From assembly GCA_963699525.1 (NCBI GenBank), contig CAVOUI010000008.1, positions 1 to 64,000 of the forward strand: DNA of 64,000 bases. Reading direction: 5' to 3'. Positions 53,030-63,086 of the stretch are shown in pieces. This stretch comes from SG8-41 sp963699525 (GTDB lineage: Bacteria; Pseudomonadota; Gammaproteobacteria; Burkholderiales; SG8-41). The notes below the pieces were generated by a model that was not told the DNA's origin, did no database searches, and saw nothing but the letters and a program-made list of their open reading frames with translations. Both the position numbers and the translations under genes were made by a program. Numbering within the stretch: position 1 is the first letter of the stretch; every line of letters begins with the position of its first letter.

Positions 53030-53132
53030 TCCTTGGGCCTCGTCGATCCGCGCCGCAGTGCGTGCTCACACTGGAATCTATCCAGCTGGAAACTAAGGAC
53101 AATTCTAGCCGAGCCTGACCGCGACCGAGTCC

Positions 53133-53147
53133 GCACCATTATGGTGC
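53133..53147. promoter_or_regulatory. NtrC binding site 1 upstream of glnA
   Basis: gcaccattatggtgc is a perfect palindrome matching the NtrC consensus GCACC-A-n3-T-GGTGC (GCAC-N7-GTGC). It lies about 105 bp upstream of the sigma-54 promoter of glnA, the usual place for an NtrC enhancer. ntrB and ntrC themselves are downstream of glnA in this window. Confidence 0.8.
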
Positions 53148-53162
53148 GCAACGTTCGGGCGG

Positions 53163-53177
53163 GCACACATCTAGTGC
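53163..53177. promoter_or_regulatory. NtrC binding site 2 upstream of glnA
   Basis: gcacacatctagtgc keeps the GCAC-N7-GTGC half-site spacing of site 1 but without the inner CA/TG bases, so it should be weaker. Its centre is 30 bp from that of site 1, close to three helical turns, which would put two NtrC dimers on the same face of the DNA. Confidence 0.6.
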
Positions 53178-53239
53178 GGGGCTGATCGGCTGGGGCAAAT
53201 AAATCCCTTGTGGCACAATGCGTTTCGCGCAAAAAACCT

Positions 53240-53255
53240 TGGCACAATTCCTGCT
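53240..53255 (+). promoter_or_regulatory. Sigma-54 promoter of glnA
   Basis: tggcacaattcctgct contains GG and GC separated by exactly 10 bases, matching the sigma-54 -24/-12 element TGGCAC-N5-TTGCW at all key positions. It is 60 bp upstream of the glnA ATG. A similar tggcacaat at 53211 lacks the -12 GC. With the NtrC sites upstream this predicts nitrogen-limited activation of glnA. Confidence 0.8.
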
Positions 53256-53314
53256 CAACAGGAAGCCCCGGAAAACCGCTTTTTCGTCATACCAATTCAA
53301 ATCAGGAGAGCTCG

Positions 53315-54727
53315 ATGGGAACCGTCGCCGACGTCATGAAAATGGTCAAAGACAACGAGGTGAAGTTTGTCGATTTCCGCTTCACCGATACGCGCGGCAA
53401 GGAGCAGCACGTGTCGGTGCCGGTGTCGGCATTCGGCGAGAGCAAATTCAGCGACGGCCATTTCTTCGACGGCTCCTCCATCGCCGGCTGGAAAGGCATT
53501 GAAGCCTCCGACATGGTGCTCATGCCGGATCCGGATAGCGGGCGCATGGACCCCTTCACCGACGAGCCCACGCTGCTTCTCACGTGCGATGTGATCGAGC
53601 CTTCCGACGGCAAGGGCTACGACCGCGATCCGCGCTCGATTGCCAAGCGCGGCGAGGCCTACCTCAAGTCCACCGGCATTGCCGACACCGCCTTCTTCGG
53701 GCCCGAGCCCGAATTCTTCATCTTCGACTCGGTGACCTGGAAGATCGAGATGGGCCAGGCGTTCTACAAGATCAAGTCGGAAGAAGCGCCGTGGTCGTCC
53801 GGCGAGGAATTCGAGGGCGGCAACATGGGCCACCGCGCGCCGATCAAGGGCGGCTATTTCCCCGTGCCGCCGGTGGATTCGCTGCAGGACATCCGCTCGG
53901 CCATGGTGCTCGCGATGCAGGAGATGGGCGTGGAGTGCGAGGTGCACCACCACGAGGTAGGCGCCATGGGCCAGAACGAGATCGGCACCAAGTTCAATAG
54001 CCTGGTGAAGCGCGCCGACTGGATGATGATCCTCAAGTACGCCGTGCATAACGTCGCGCATTCCTACGGCAAGACCGCGACCTTCATGCCGAAGCCGGTG
54101 GTGGGGGACAACGGCTCGGGCATGCACGTGCACCAGTCGCTCGCGAAAGGCGGGCAGAACCTTTTCACCGGCAACGGCTATGCAGGGCTCTCGGAGCTCG
54201 CGCTGCACTACATCGGCGGCATCCTCAAGCACGCGAAGGCGCTCAACGCGATCACCAACCCGGGCACGAATTCCTACAAGCGTCTGGTGCCGGGGTTCGA
54301 AGCGCCGATCAATCTCGCGTATTCGTCGCGCAACCGCTCCGCTGCGGTGCGGGTGCCGCTGGTCGCGAACCCGAAGGCACGCCGCATCGAGGTGCGCTTC
54401 CCGGATCCCACAACCAACCCCTACCTCGCGTTCACCGCGATGATGATGGCGGGGCTGGACGGCATCCAGAACAAGATCAAGCCCGGCGACCCGATCGACA
54501 AGAACCTCTATGACCTGCCGCCCGAGATCGCCCTGCGCGTGCCGAAGGTGTGCCACTCCCTCGAGCAGGCGCTGGAGGAACTCGAGAAGGACCACGAGTT
54601 TCTGCTGCGCGGCGGCGTGTTCTCGAAGGACATGCTCAAGGCTTACATGGCGCTCAAGGAAGAGGAACTCACGGCGTTCCGCATGCAGACTCATCCGCTC
54701 GAGTTCCAGCTCTATTACAGCCTGTAG
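53315..54727 (+). CDS. glnA: Glutamine synthetase type I
   Basis: 470 residues starting MGTVADVMKMVKDNEVKFVD at 53315 behind an aggag ribosome-binding site; a longer frame from 53210 overlaps the promoter and is not used. DGSSIAGWKGIEASDMVLMP, FGPEPEFFIFDSV, KPVVGDNGSGMHVHQSL and NPGTNSYKRLVPGFEAP are catalytic blocks. NLYDLPPE near residue 398 holds the tyrosine adenylylated by GlnE. It makes glutamine from glutamate and ammonia. It is transcribed from the NtrC/sigma-54 promoter and followed by ntrBC. Confidence 0.97.
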   Translation: MGTVADVMKMVKDNEVKFVDFRFTDTRGKEQHVSVPVSAFGESKFSDGHFFDGSSIAGWKGIEASDMVLMPDPDSGRMDPFTDEPTLLLTCDVIEPSDGKGYDRDPRSIAKRGEAYLKSTGIADTAFFGPEPEFFIFDSVTWKIEMGQAFYKIKSEEAPWSSGEEFEGGNMGHRAPIKGGYFPVPPVDSLQDIRSAMVLAMQEMGVECEVHHHEVGAMGQNEIGTKFNSLVKRADWMMILKYAVHNVAHSYGKTATFMPKPVVGDNGSGMHVHQSLAKGGQNLFTGNGYAGLSELALHYIGGILKHAKALNAITNPGTNSYKRLVPGFEAPINLAYSSRNRSAAVRVPLVANPKARRIEVRFPDPTTNPYLAFTAMMMAGLDGIQNKIKPGDPIDKNLYDLPPEIALRVPKVCHSLEQALEELEKDHEFLLRGGVFSKDMLKAYMALKEEELTAFRMQTHPLEFQLYYSL

Positions 54728-54769
54728 GAATTCATCGGACCCGCTTTCGGCGATTCTTAGTGCGGACCC

Positions 54770-54791
54770 CCGCCGTCCAACGCGACGGCGG
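54770..54791 (+). terminator. Stem-loop after glnA
   Basis: ccgccgtc (54770-54777), loop caacgc, gacggcgg (54784-54791) form an 8-bp GC stem, followed by gggttccgttcggttt, which is T-rich but not a clean T-run. Placed 43 bp after the glnA stop, it may be a weak terminator or attenuator between glnA and the downstream genes. Confidence 0.45.
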
Positions 54792-54962
54792 CGGGTTCCG
54801 TTCGGTTTGCCGGTTAGTCTCCTCGGATATCCTCCGGCGCACCATTTGGGTGCGTTGCATATTTCCTCGTAATGACATAGAGTTACGAGTGCATTGCAGC
54901 GCCTGCCCGTCAACCGATCCCGTGGCGAGGCGTTTTCTTCTGGGACGAGAGGCCTGCGATCG

Positions 54963-55424
54963 ATGACGCGCTCCATCCTGACCTTGGCGGTTGCGATCGC
55001 CGCGTTTGCGGGAGCCGCGCGTGCGGATATCTGGGAGTGCGTGGACAGCAGTGGCAACAAGCGCTTCACCAATATCCAGTCCGAGTCCCAGGGCTGCAGG
55101 ATGCTCAACGTCGGACCCACCAACACGGTGCCGGCGAACAAGCCGAAGGCCCAGGCGGCGCCGCCCGGATTTCCCAAGGTGGACGGCGAGACGCAGCGCC
55201 AGCGGGACAACGACCGGCGCAGGATCCTCGAGCACGAGCTCGCCAACGAGCAGAAGCTCCTCGAGCAGGCGCGGAGCGAGCTTGCGGTGCAGGATTCGAT
55301 ACGGCTCGGGAGCGAGCGCAACTACCAGCGCGTGCTCGACCGCCTCGAGCCGTACCGCAGGAAGGTCAAGCTGCACGAGGACAATATCGCCAACCTCAGG
55401 CGCGAGCTGGCCGGCGGCCGGTGA
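54963..55424 (+). CDS. DUF4124-domain periplasmic protein with coiled coil
   Basis: 153 residues. Signal peptide RSILTLAVAIAAFAGAARA, then the short DUF4124 domain (DIWECVDSSGNKRFTN, with a second cysteine in GCRMLNVG), and a charged coiled coil from about residue 75 (RQRDNDRRRILEHELANEQK). DUF4124 proteins are common in beta- and gammaproteobacteria and have no established biochemical role. A copy between glnA and ntrB is a recurring arrangement in betaproteobacteria. Confidence 0.82.
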   Translation: MTRSILTLAVAIAAFAGAARADIWECVDSSGNKRFTNIQSESQGCRMLNVGPTNTVPANKPKAQAAPPGFPKVDGETQRQRDNDRRRILEHELANEQKLLEQARSELAVQDSIRLGSERNYQRVLDRLEPYRRKVKLHEDNIANLRRELAGGR

Positions 55425-55510
55425 ACCCGCGGGCCCGCGCGCCCCGCTTATCCTTCCGCGGCTTCCGTGGCGCGGTTTTTGCTCCGATCAGAGTAGCGGG
55501 CATCCGTGAC

Positions 55511-56596
55511 ATGACCTCCCCGGCCCTCTCCGGTCTGGAACTGCTGGCGACGGCGGTGGTGCTGGTCGATGCGGAGCTCAGCGTGCGCTACATGAACCCC
55601 GCGGCCGAAAACCTGTTCGAGACGAGCTCCAGAAACGTGGCAGGCCAGCCGCTGGGAGCCCTGTTTACGGACGCCGCCGTGCTGATGGGGGCGATCGGGC
55701 TGGCGCGCGCGAACGCCGCGAGCTATACCGAGCATGACGTCGAGCTCGAGGTGAGCGAGCGCCTGCGGCTGCACCTGTCGTGCACGGTGAGCCCGATCGA
55801 GCCCAACTCCAGCGCCGCGGGCATCGGCGAGATGCTGCTGGAGTTCCGCCACATCGACAAGCAGCTGAAGATCGCGCGCGAGGAGCGACTGCTCGACGAG
55901 AGCCACGCCACCCGCGAGCTGGTTCGGAACCTCGCGCACGAGATCAAGAACCCGCTGGGAGGCATCCGCGGCGCAGCGCAGCTGCTCGACCGGGAGCTCG
56001 AGCGCCCGGGCCTGCACGAGTACACGCAGGTGATCATGAACGAGGCCGACCGCCTGCAGTCGCTGATGGACCGGCTGCTGACTCCCCATCGCCTGCCGCA
56101 GCCGGCCCACCTGAGTCCGCACGAGGTGCTGGAGCGGGTGCGCAGCCTGATCCAGGCGGAGTTCCCGCAGGGTGTCTCGGTTCGCCGCGACTACGATGTG
56201 AGCGTCCCGCGCATCCTCGGCGACAAGGAGCAGCTGATTCAGGCGGTGCTCAACATCGCGCGCAATGCCGCGCAGGCCATCGCGAGCGGCGGCCGCGACG
56301 GGGAGATCCTGCTCCGGACCCGCGTCCTGCGGCAGGTCACGCTCGCCCGCCGGCGGTATCGCCACGCGGTCCAGCTGCAGATCATCGACAACGGCCCCGG
56401 CATTCCCGCGGAACTACAAGAGCGCGTGTTCCACCCGCTGGTCTCGGGGCGCGCGGGAGGCAGCGGACTTGGCCTGACGCTGGCGCAGGCCTTCATCAAC
56501 CAGCACGGCGGCATCGTCTGGTTCGAGAGCGCGCCGGGCAACACGACCTTCACCATCCTTCTTCCCGTCGACGAGACGGGCAATGGCAAGCAGTGA
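55511..56596 (+). CDS. ntrB: Nitrogen regulation sensor kinase NtrB
   Basis: 361 residues, soluble. N-terminal PAS domain (ATAVVLVDAELSVRYMNPAA), then the H-box LVRNLAHEIKNPLGGIRGAA with the phosphorylated histidine, N-box NIARNAAQAI, and G-boxes IIDNGPGIP and GGSGLGLTLAQAFINQHGG. It phosphorylates or dephosphorylates NtrC under control of PII. Start ATG at 55511. ntrC follows within 7 bases or overlaps, depending on its start. Confidence 0.94.
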   Translation: MTSPALSGLELLATAVVLVDAELSVRYMNPAAENLFETSSRNVAGQPLGALFTDAAVLMGAIGLARANAASYTEHDVELEVSERLRLHLSCTVSPIEPNSSAAGIGEMLLEFRHIDKQLKIAREERLLDESHATRELVRNLAHEIKNPLGGIRGAAQLLDRELERPGLHEYTQVIMNEADRLQSLMDRLLTPHRLPQPAHLSPHEVLERVRSLIQAEFPQGVSVRRDYDVSVPRILGDKEQLIQAVLNIARNAAQAIASGGRDGEILLRTRVLRQVTLARRRYRHAVQLQIIDNGPGIPAELQERVFHPLVSGRAGGSGLGLTLAQAFINQHGGIVWFESAPGNTTFTILLPVDETGNGKQ

Positions 56597-56603
56597 CACT
56601 GGC

Positions 56604-58007
<1,404 letters not shown>

Positions 58008-58013
58008 TTTTCG

Positions 58014-59306
58014 TCATTGGCCCGCGCTCTGCGGCCCGATGTAACGCAGGTCCCTGACGAGCAGGTTGCGCTGCGTGTAGGTAAACAGGGTGTCTCCCCC
58101 CGCCAGCTTCTTGAAGGTGAGCGTGACCCGCTGGCGCTTGCCGCGCGCTTCTTCCAGGCGCGCGTGCAGGTCATCGACGTCCATCACGCTCGCGCCGTCC
58201 ACCGCCTCGAGCAGGTCGGCCTTCTCAATCTCCTGCGCTTCGCCGATCGACCCTGGTTCGACGTGGTGCACCATCAGGCCGCGCGCACCGATCTCCAGCG
58301 CGTCGCGGATCGTGATCGGTCCGAACAGGACCCCCGAGACATAGACCCCGCGGGTATCGAGCACGCGCTGCATCGGGACCTTGGCGCCGCTGACGATGGT
58401 TTCGCGATCCTGGCGCAGCACCTTGAGGCTCGAATCGGCGAGGCGCCCGCGCAGCGCGTGCAGCAGCTGCGTCTCGTTCTCGATCGCGCCGGTCTCCCCG
58501 ATCACCTGGCGTATGAGGTCGCCCGGCAGGAGCTTCAGGGTGCCGTCGTTGGCGTAGCTGCGCGCAACACGGAGCTCCTTGCGGTTGTCGATGTCGCGGA
58601 AATAAACGAGCTTGAGATCGGGAGGTGAGGGGTCTTTCCCTTCTTGCAGCAGCCGCAGCACCCGGCAGGCGTACTTGATCGCCACCGCGAAGTTGGTGTT
58701 CTGCGCGCCGCGGATGCCCGCGGTGTTGATGCCGACGATGCGCCCGCTCTCCAGGCTGATCAGCGGACCGCCGGAATTACCCTGGTTGATGGGCGCGTCG
58801 GTCTGCAGAAGCTCGGTGCGGTAGCGGGCGGTGACTCCGGAGATGATGCCGCGGGTGCCGGTGAAGGGCAGGCGCCACGGATGGCCGAACGCGCCGACCG
58901 GGTGCCCGACCGGTGGCATGCTATCGCACTCGAGGCGCGGCTCCGCGATCCCTTTCGTCTCCACGCGCTCGGACACCCCGATGATCGCGAGGTCGAGGAA
59001 CGGATCGACATACACCTTGGAGGCTTCGGAGTACTCCTGCCCGTGGAGCGCCACCTCCACCCGCGACGGCGAGCGTCCGACGACGTGGGCGTTGGTCATG
59101 ATCCATCCGCGCCCGGCGTCGACCACGAAGCCCGCGCCGAGGCCGGAGCCCTTGCGGTCGCCGTCGAAGGGAACGGGCAGCGTGGTCCGGATCTGGACGG
59201 TATAGCGGAGCGCGCCCTTGAAAATGTCCTCGCTCAGATCGGCGCCCGGCGCCGTGGACGCGGCGGCCGCGAGCGCGAGCGGAACGAGGAAGCGGTACGC
59301 CGGCAT
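58014..59306 (-). CDS. Trypsin-like serine protease with PDZ domain (DegP/HtrA-like)
   Basis: 430 residues with a signal peptide (RFLVPLALAAAASTAPGA). The triad is visible: His in WIMTNAHVVG, Asp in PFLDLAIIGV and Ser in NQGNSGGPLISLESG. C-terminal part (about 240-430) contains one or two PDZ-like regions, with VHHVEPGSIGEAQEIEKADL resembling a ligand-binding turn. A periplasmic quality-control protease or PDZ chaperone is likely. The gene converges on ntrC with 6 bp between stops. Confidence 0.88.
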   Translation of the reverse strand: MPAYRFLVPLALAAAASTAPGADLSEDIFKGALRYTVQIRTTLPVPFDGDRKGSGLGAGFVVDAGRGWIMTNAHVVGRSPSRVEVALHGQEYSEASKVYVDPFLDLAIIGVSERVETKGIAEPRLECDSMPPVGHPVGAFGHPWRLPFTGTRGIISGVTARYRTELLQTDAPINQGNSGGPLISLESGRIVGINTAGIRGAQNTNFAVAIKYACRVLRLLQEGKDPSPPDLKLVYFRDIDNRKELRVARSYANDGTLKLLPGDLIRQVIGETGAIENETQLLHALRGRLADSSLKVLRQDRETIVSGAKVPMQRVLDTRGVYVSGVLFGPITIRDALEIGARGLMVHHVEPGSIGEAQEIEKADLLEAVDGASVMDVDDLHARLEEARGKRQRVTLTFKKLAGGDTLFTYTQRNLLVRDLRYIGPQSAGQ

Positions 59307-59430
59307 CGGTTGCGCGCCTGGATGTCGAGGGGAATCATTCTACCGGCTGAGCCAGCGGTCGCAACCCGGCAGTCGCGGCGCGGAACATCGCGGGTTACAT
59401 CGCGTTCCGGCGCGGAGTGAAGATCGAGGC

Positions 59431-60201
59431 CTAGCTCAGGTTCAGCTCGGCGACGACGGGAGCGTGGTCGGAAGGCCGCTCGGCCTTTCGCGGCTCGACG
59501 TCGATCGTGCACGCGGTGCACGCGTTGGCAAGTGCCTCCGACAGCAGGATGTGGTCGATGCGCAGGCCCATCTTGCGGCGGAAGGCGTTCATCCGGTAGT
59601 CCCACCACGTGAACGACCGCTCCGGCTGCTCGAACAGCCGGAACGCGTCTTTCAACCCGAGGTCGAGCAGAAACTTGAACGCGCCCCGTTCGGGCTCGCT
59701 GAAAAGGACCTGCCCTTCCCACGCCTTGGGGTCGTGCACGTCGCGATCCTCCGGCGCGACGTTGAAGTCGCCCAGCACCGCGAGGCGGGGATGCCGTGAA
59801 AGCTCCTGCCCGATCCAGCCGCGGAAGGCCTCGAGCCACTTGAGCTTGTACTGGTATTTCTCGGAAGCGACGCTCTCGCCGTTGGGCACGTAGGCGCAGA
59901 TCACGCGCAGGGCCCCGACGGTCGCGGCGAGCACGCGTTTCTGCTCGTCGGCGAAACCGGGAATGGCGGTGACTTCGTCTGCGGCCGACGCGCGCGTGAG
60001 GATCGCCACGCCGTTGTAGGTCTTCTGGCCGCTTGCGACCGGCTCGTATCCCGCGGCGCGGATCTCGATCGCCGGAAACTGGTCGTTCTGGAGCTTGGTT
60101 TCCTGCAGGCACAGTACGTCGGGCCGGTGCCGTGCGGCCCAGTCGAGAACCTGCGGAAGGCGGACCTTGAGGGAGTTGACGTTCCAGGTCGCGAGCTTCA
60201 T
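59431..60201 (-). CDS. xthA: Exodeoxyribonuclease III
   Basis: 256 residues of the EEP nuclease fold. KLATWNVNSLKVRLPQVLDW, VLCLQETKLQNDQFP with the metal-binding Glu, AVLGDFNVAPEDRDVHDPKA, RIDHILLSEAL and the terminal SDHAPVVAELNL with the catalytic Asp-His. It removes 3' blocks and cuts at AP sites in base-excision repair. The 124 bp upstream of the protease start (59307-59430) contain no gene. Confidence 0.95.
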   Translation of the reverse strand: MKLATWNVNSLKVRLPQVLDWAARHRPDVLCLQETKLQNDQFPAIEIRAAGYEPVASGQKTYNGVAILTRASAADEVTAIPGFADEQKRVLAATVGALRVICAYVPNGESVASEKYQYKLKWLEAFRGWIGQELSRHPRLAVLGDFNVAPEDRDVHDPKAWEGQVLFSEPERGAFKFLLDLGLKDAFRLFEQPERSFTWWDYRMNAFRRKMGLRIDHILLSEALANACTACTIDVEPRKAERPSDHAPVVAELNLS

Positions 60202-60223
60202 CCCGCGGCGACTGGCCGGCCGA

Positions 60224-60982
60224 CTACTGGCCGCGCGGGAAGCCCGCGGCGTCGAGCACGAGGTTGTAGTCGGGCGCGGAGAACCCGCGCGTGACCACCT
60301 GGCCCACGATCAGCACCGGCACCTTCGTGTCGCCGGACACTTTCTGAAGCTCGTCGATGTCGGCCTGCTCCTGCGCTGCGATGTCCTGGTACTTGACTCC
60401 CCGGCCGTCGAGGAGGGTGCGCGCCTCGTTGCAGGGCGCGCCGCAGGCTGGATGGGTGTAGAGCTTGACCGGGGGCGTGGCCGCCCGCGCTCCCGCGGGC
60501 TTGGCCCCTGGCTTGTAGCCCGGAGGCGCGGTCCTGGGATAGCCGGCGACGTCGAGCGCGGAGTCCCACTCGCCCTCGAGGTACCCGGTGATGCGGCTGG
60601 GCCCGACGTAAAGCACCGGCACATCGAGTCCGCCGGTCAGCTTCTTGAAGGCTTCGATGTCGCTCTGCGGATCCTTCTCCGTGTGGGGCACGCCGCGGCG
60701 CGCGAGATGCGCGCGCGCCTGGTCGCAGGGCGCGCCGCAGTTCGAATTCCACAGCGTCACCGGAAAGTTCCGGGCAGCCTGCTGCACGCTGAAGGGCAGC
60801 GGTGATTCATCAGCCGCACTGCGGCCGACACTGACCTGTTCCACTTTTTTCGCGGTCGCGGGCGGCGGCGTGTCCCGGTACTCCACGTTCCCCTTCTCGT
60901 CCACCCACCGGTAGAGTTGGGCGGCGCCCAGAGGAGCCGCGAGCAGCATCGCCACCAGATTCAGAATCGCGATACTTTTCAT
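60224..60982 (-). CDS. DUF4124 protein with two tandem glutaredoxin-like domains
   Basis: 252 residues. Signal peptide (IAILNLVAMLLAAPLGAA), DUF4124 (QLYRWVDEKGNVEYRDTPPP), then two repeats of the glutaredoxin fold. Repeat 1 (about 74-150) starts VTLWNSNCGAPCDQARAHLA and ends near LDVAGYPR; repeat 2 (about 172-250) starts VKLYTHPACGAPCNEARTLL and ends LDAAGFPR. Each has VPVL, the cis-proline of glutaredoxins, but the active site is CGAPC (CxxxC) and not CxxC. Likely periplasmic. Redox activity is uncertain because of the extra residue between the cysteines. Confidence 0.8.
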   Translation of the reverse strand: MKSIAILNLVAMLLAAPLGAAQLYRWVDEKGNVEYRDTPPPATAKKVEQVSVGRSAADESPLPFSVQQAARNFPVTLWNSNCGAPCDQARAHLARRGVPHTEKDPQSDIEAFKKLTGGLDVPVLYVGPSRITGYLEGEWDSALDVAGYPRTAPPGYKPGAKPAGARAATPPVKLYTHPACGAPCNEARTLLDGRGVKYQDIAAQEQADIDELQKVSGDTKVPVLIVGQVVTRGFSAPDYNLVLDAAGFPRGQ

Positions 60983-61049
60983 GGTGTTAACTCCTATACC
61001 GACTAATTTACTCTAACACCACGTCGAGTGTCGCGTAAAGGACTTACTT

Positions 61050-63077
61050 CTACTGGACCATCCCGGAGTGCTTCAGGAGCGCATCGATCTTCGGCTCGCG
61101 CCCGCGGAACGCGACGAAGGATTCGAGGGCGGGACGGCTGCCGCCGACCCCGAGGATCTCGTTCCAGAAGCGCTGCCCGGTCGGGGGATCGAGCACACCG
61201 TTCTCCTCAAACAGGCTGTAGGCATCGGCGGAGAGCACTTCCGCCCACTTGTAGCTGTAATAGCCCGCGGCGTAGCCGCCGGCGAAGACGTGCGAGAAAT
61301 TGTTGGGAAAGCGGTTGTAGGAGGGCGGTAAAACCACCGCCACACGCGCGCGCACCTCGTCCAGCAGCTCGAGGACGGTCTTTCCCCCGGCGGGATCGAA
61401 GTCGGAGTGCAGATGCAGATCGAACAGCGCGAACTCGAGCTGGCGCACCGTCTGCAACCCGCTCTGGAAGTTCTTTGCCGCGAGCATCTTGTCGAAGAGG
61501 GCGCGCGGCAAGGGCTCGCCCGTGTCCGCGTGAGCCGTCATCGGCTGGAGCACGGCAAACTCCCAGCAGAAGTTCTCCATGAACTGCGAGGGCAGCTCCA
61601 CCGCGTCCCACTCCACGCCGTTGATGCCGGAGACGCCAAGATCGTCCACGCGCGTGAGGAGGTGGTGCAACCCGTGGCCGAATTCGTGAAACAGCGTGGT
61701 GACTTCCTCGTGCGTGAAGTGGGCCGGCTTGTCCCCGACGGGTGCGGAGAAATTGCAGTTGAGATAGGCGACCGGCGCCTGAACGCGCCCGTTCTTGAGC
61801 CGCCGCGTGATCGCGTCGTCCATCCACGCTCCGCCGCGCTTCGAGGGGCGCGCATGAAGGTCCACGTAGAACTGCCCGATCGGGGTGCCCGTGCGGTCGG
61901 TGATCGAAAAGAATCGCACGTCCGGGTGCCACGCCGTGGCGGCGGCGGGCCCGATCCTCAGTCCGTAGAGCGTCTCGACCAGCTTGAACATCCCGGGCAG
62001 CACCTTCGTTTCCGGGAAGTAGCGCTTGACCTCCTGGTCGGAGAAGGAATAGCGCTTCTCGCGGAGCTTTTCCGAGGCGAACGCCAGGTCCCAGGCCTCG
62101 AGGCGGTCGAGGCCGAGCTCGGCCTGCGCGAAATCCGTGACCTCCCGGAGGTCGCGCTCGGCGTAGGGCTTCGCCCGCGCGGCGAGTTCATTCAGGAAAT
62201 CGAGCACCTGCCGCGGCGATTCCGCCATCTTCGGCTCGAGTGAATACTCGGCGTAGTTGGCGAAGTCGAGCAGCCGCGCCTGCTCCCGGCGCAGCGTCAC
62301 GATCTCGGTGATGAGCGAGGTGTTGTCCCATTCGGGCTTCCCGAACTCGGAGGCGCGGGTCACGTAGGCGCGGTACATCAGCTCCCGGAGGCTGCGGTTC
62401 CCCGCATGCTGCATCACCGGCAGGTAGGAGGGCGCATGCAGCGTGAACTTCCACCCCGGTTTTCCCTCGGACTGCGCCGCGTCGCGCGCCGCGGCCAGCG
62501 CATCCTCGGGTATTCCCGACACGGCCGCCGGGTCCGCGGTGTAATGCGCGAACGCGTTGGTGGCGTCGAGCAGGTTGTCCGAGAAGCGCGACGAAAGCTG
62601 CGAGAGCCGCTCGCTGATTTCCTTGAAGCGCGTCTTCTTCGCCGGCGGCAGCTCCGCGCCGCCGAGCCGGAAATCGCGCAGCTCGTTCTCGACGATCTTC
62701 TTCTGCGCGGGCGTGAGCGAAGCGAACTCCGTGCCCTGCCGGAGCGCCTTGAACCGGGCGTAGAGCCCCGGGTGCTGGCCGAGTTCGGTGTAGTACTGCG
62801 TGACCTTGGGCAGGTTCGAGTTGTATACCTCGCGCAGCTCGGGGTTGTTCATCACGGCGTTGAGGTGCCCGACGACGCCCCAGGCGCGGTGCAGCCGCTC
62901 GTTGGCGTCCTCGAGGGGCTGCACAAAATCCCGCCAGGTGGCCGGCACGCCCGGGGCCGAGATGCGCTCGATCAGCGCTCGGTTTTCCGCCAGCAGCTGG
63001 TCGACGGCCGGCGTGACGAGCGCAGGCGTGAAATCGGCAAAGCGGGGCAGCCCGGAGAAATCGAGCAGGGGATTCAC
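61050..63077 (-). CDS. prlC: Oligopeptidase A (M3 family metallopeptidase)
   Basis: 675 residues. Zinc motif TTLFHEFGHGLHHLLTRVDD (near residue 460) with HEFGH, and the downstream GVEWDAVELPSQFMENFCWE supplying the third ligand. It degrades signal peptides and short peptides in the cytoplasm. The start MNPLLDFSGLPRFADFTP is at 63077, 9 bases from the pyrC stop, so the two are probably co-transcribed. Confidence 0.95.
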   Translation of the reverse strand: MNPLLDFSGLPRFADFTPALVTPAVDQLLAENRALIERISAPGVPATWRDFVQPLEDANERLHRAWGVVGHLNAVMNNPELREVYNSNLPKVTQYYTELGQHPGLYARFKALRQGTEFASLTPAQKKIVENELRDFRLGGAELPPAKKTRFKEISERLSQLSSRFSDNLLDATNAFAHYTADPAAVSGIPEDALAAARDAAQSEGKPGWKFTLHAPSYLPVMQHAGNRSLRELMYRAYVTRASEFGKPEWDNTSLITEIVTLRREQARLLDFANYAEYSLEPKMAESPRQVLDFLNELAARAKPYAERDLREVTDFAQAELGLDRLEAWDLAFASEKLREKRYSFSDQEVKRYFPETKVLPGMFKLVETLYGLRIGPAAATAWHPDVRFFSITDRTGTPIGQFYVDLHARPSKRGGAWMDDAITRRLKNGRVQAPVAYLNCNFSAPVGDKPAHFTHEEVTTLFHEFGHGLHHLLTRVDDLGVSGINGVEWDAVELPSQFMENFCWEFAVLQPMTAHADTGEPLPRALFDKMLAAKNFQSGLQTVRQLEFALFDLHLHSDFDPAGGKTVLELLDEVRARVAVVLPPSYNRFPNNFSHVFAGGYAAGYYSYKWAEVLSADAYSLFEENGVLDPPTGQRFWNEILGVGGSRPALESFVAFRGREPKIDALLKHSGMVQ

Positions 63078-63086
63078 GGCGGCCGG

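Noticed and set aside
53297..55321. Long open frame (674 codons) on the minus strand opposite glnA
   Set aside because: Shadow of glnA and the following gene; low-complexity R/V/H-rich translation, no recognisable domain.
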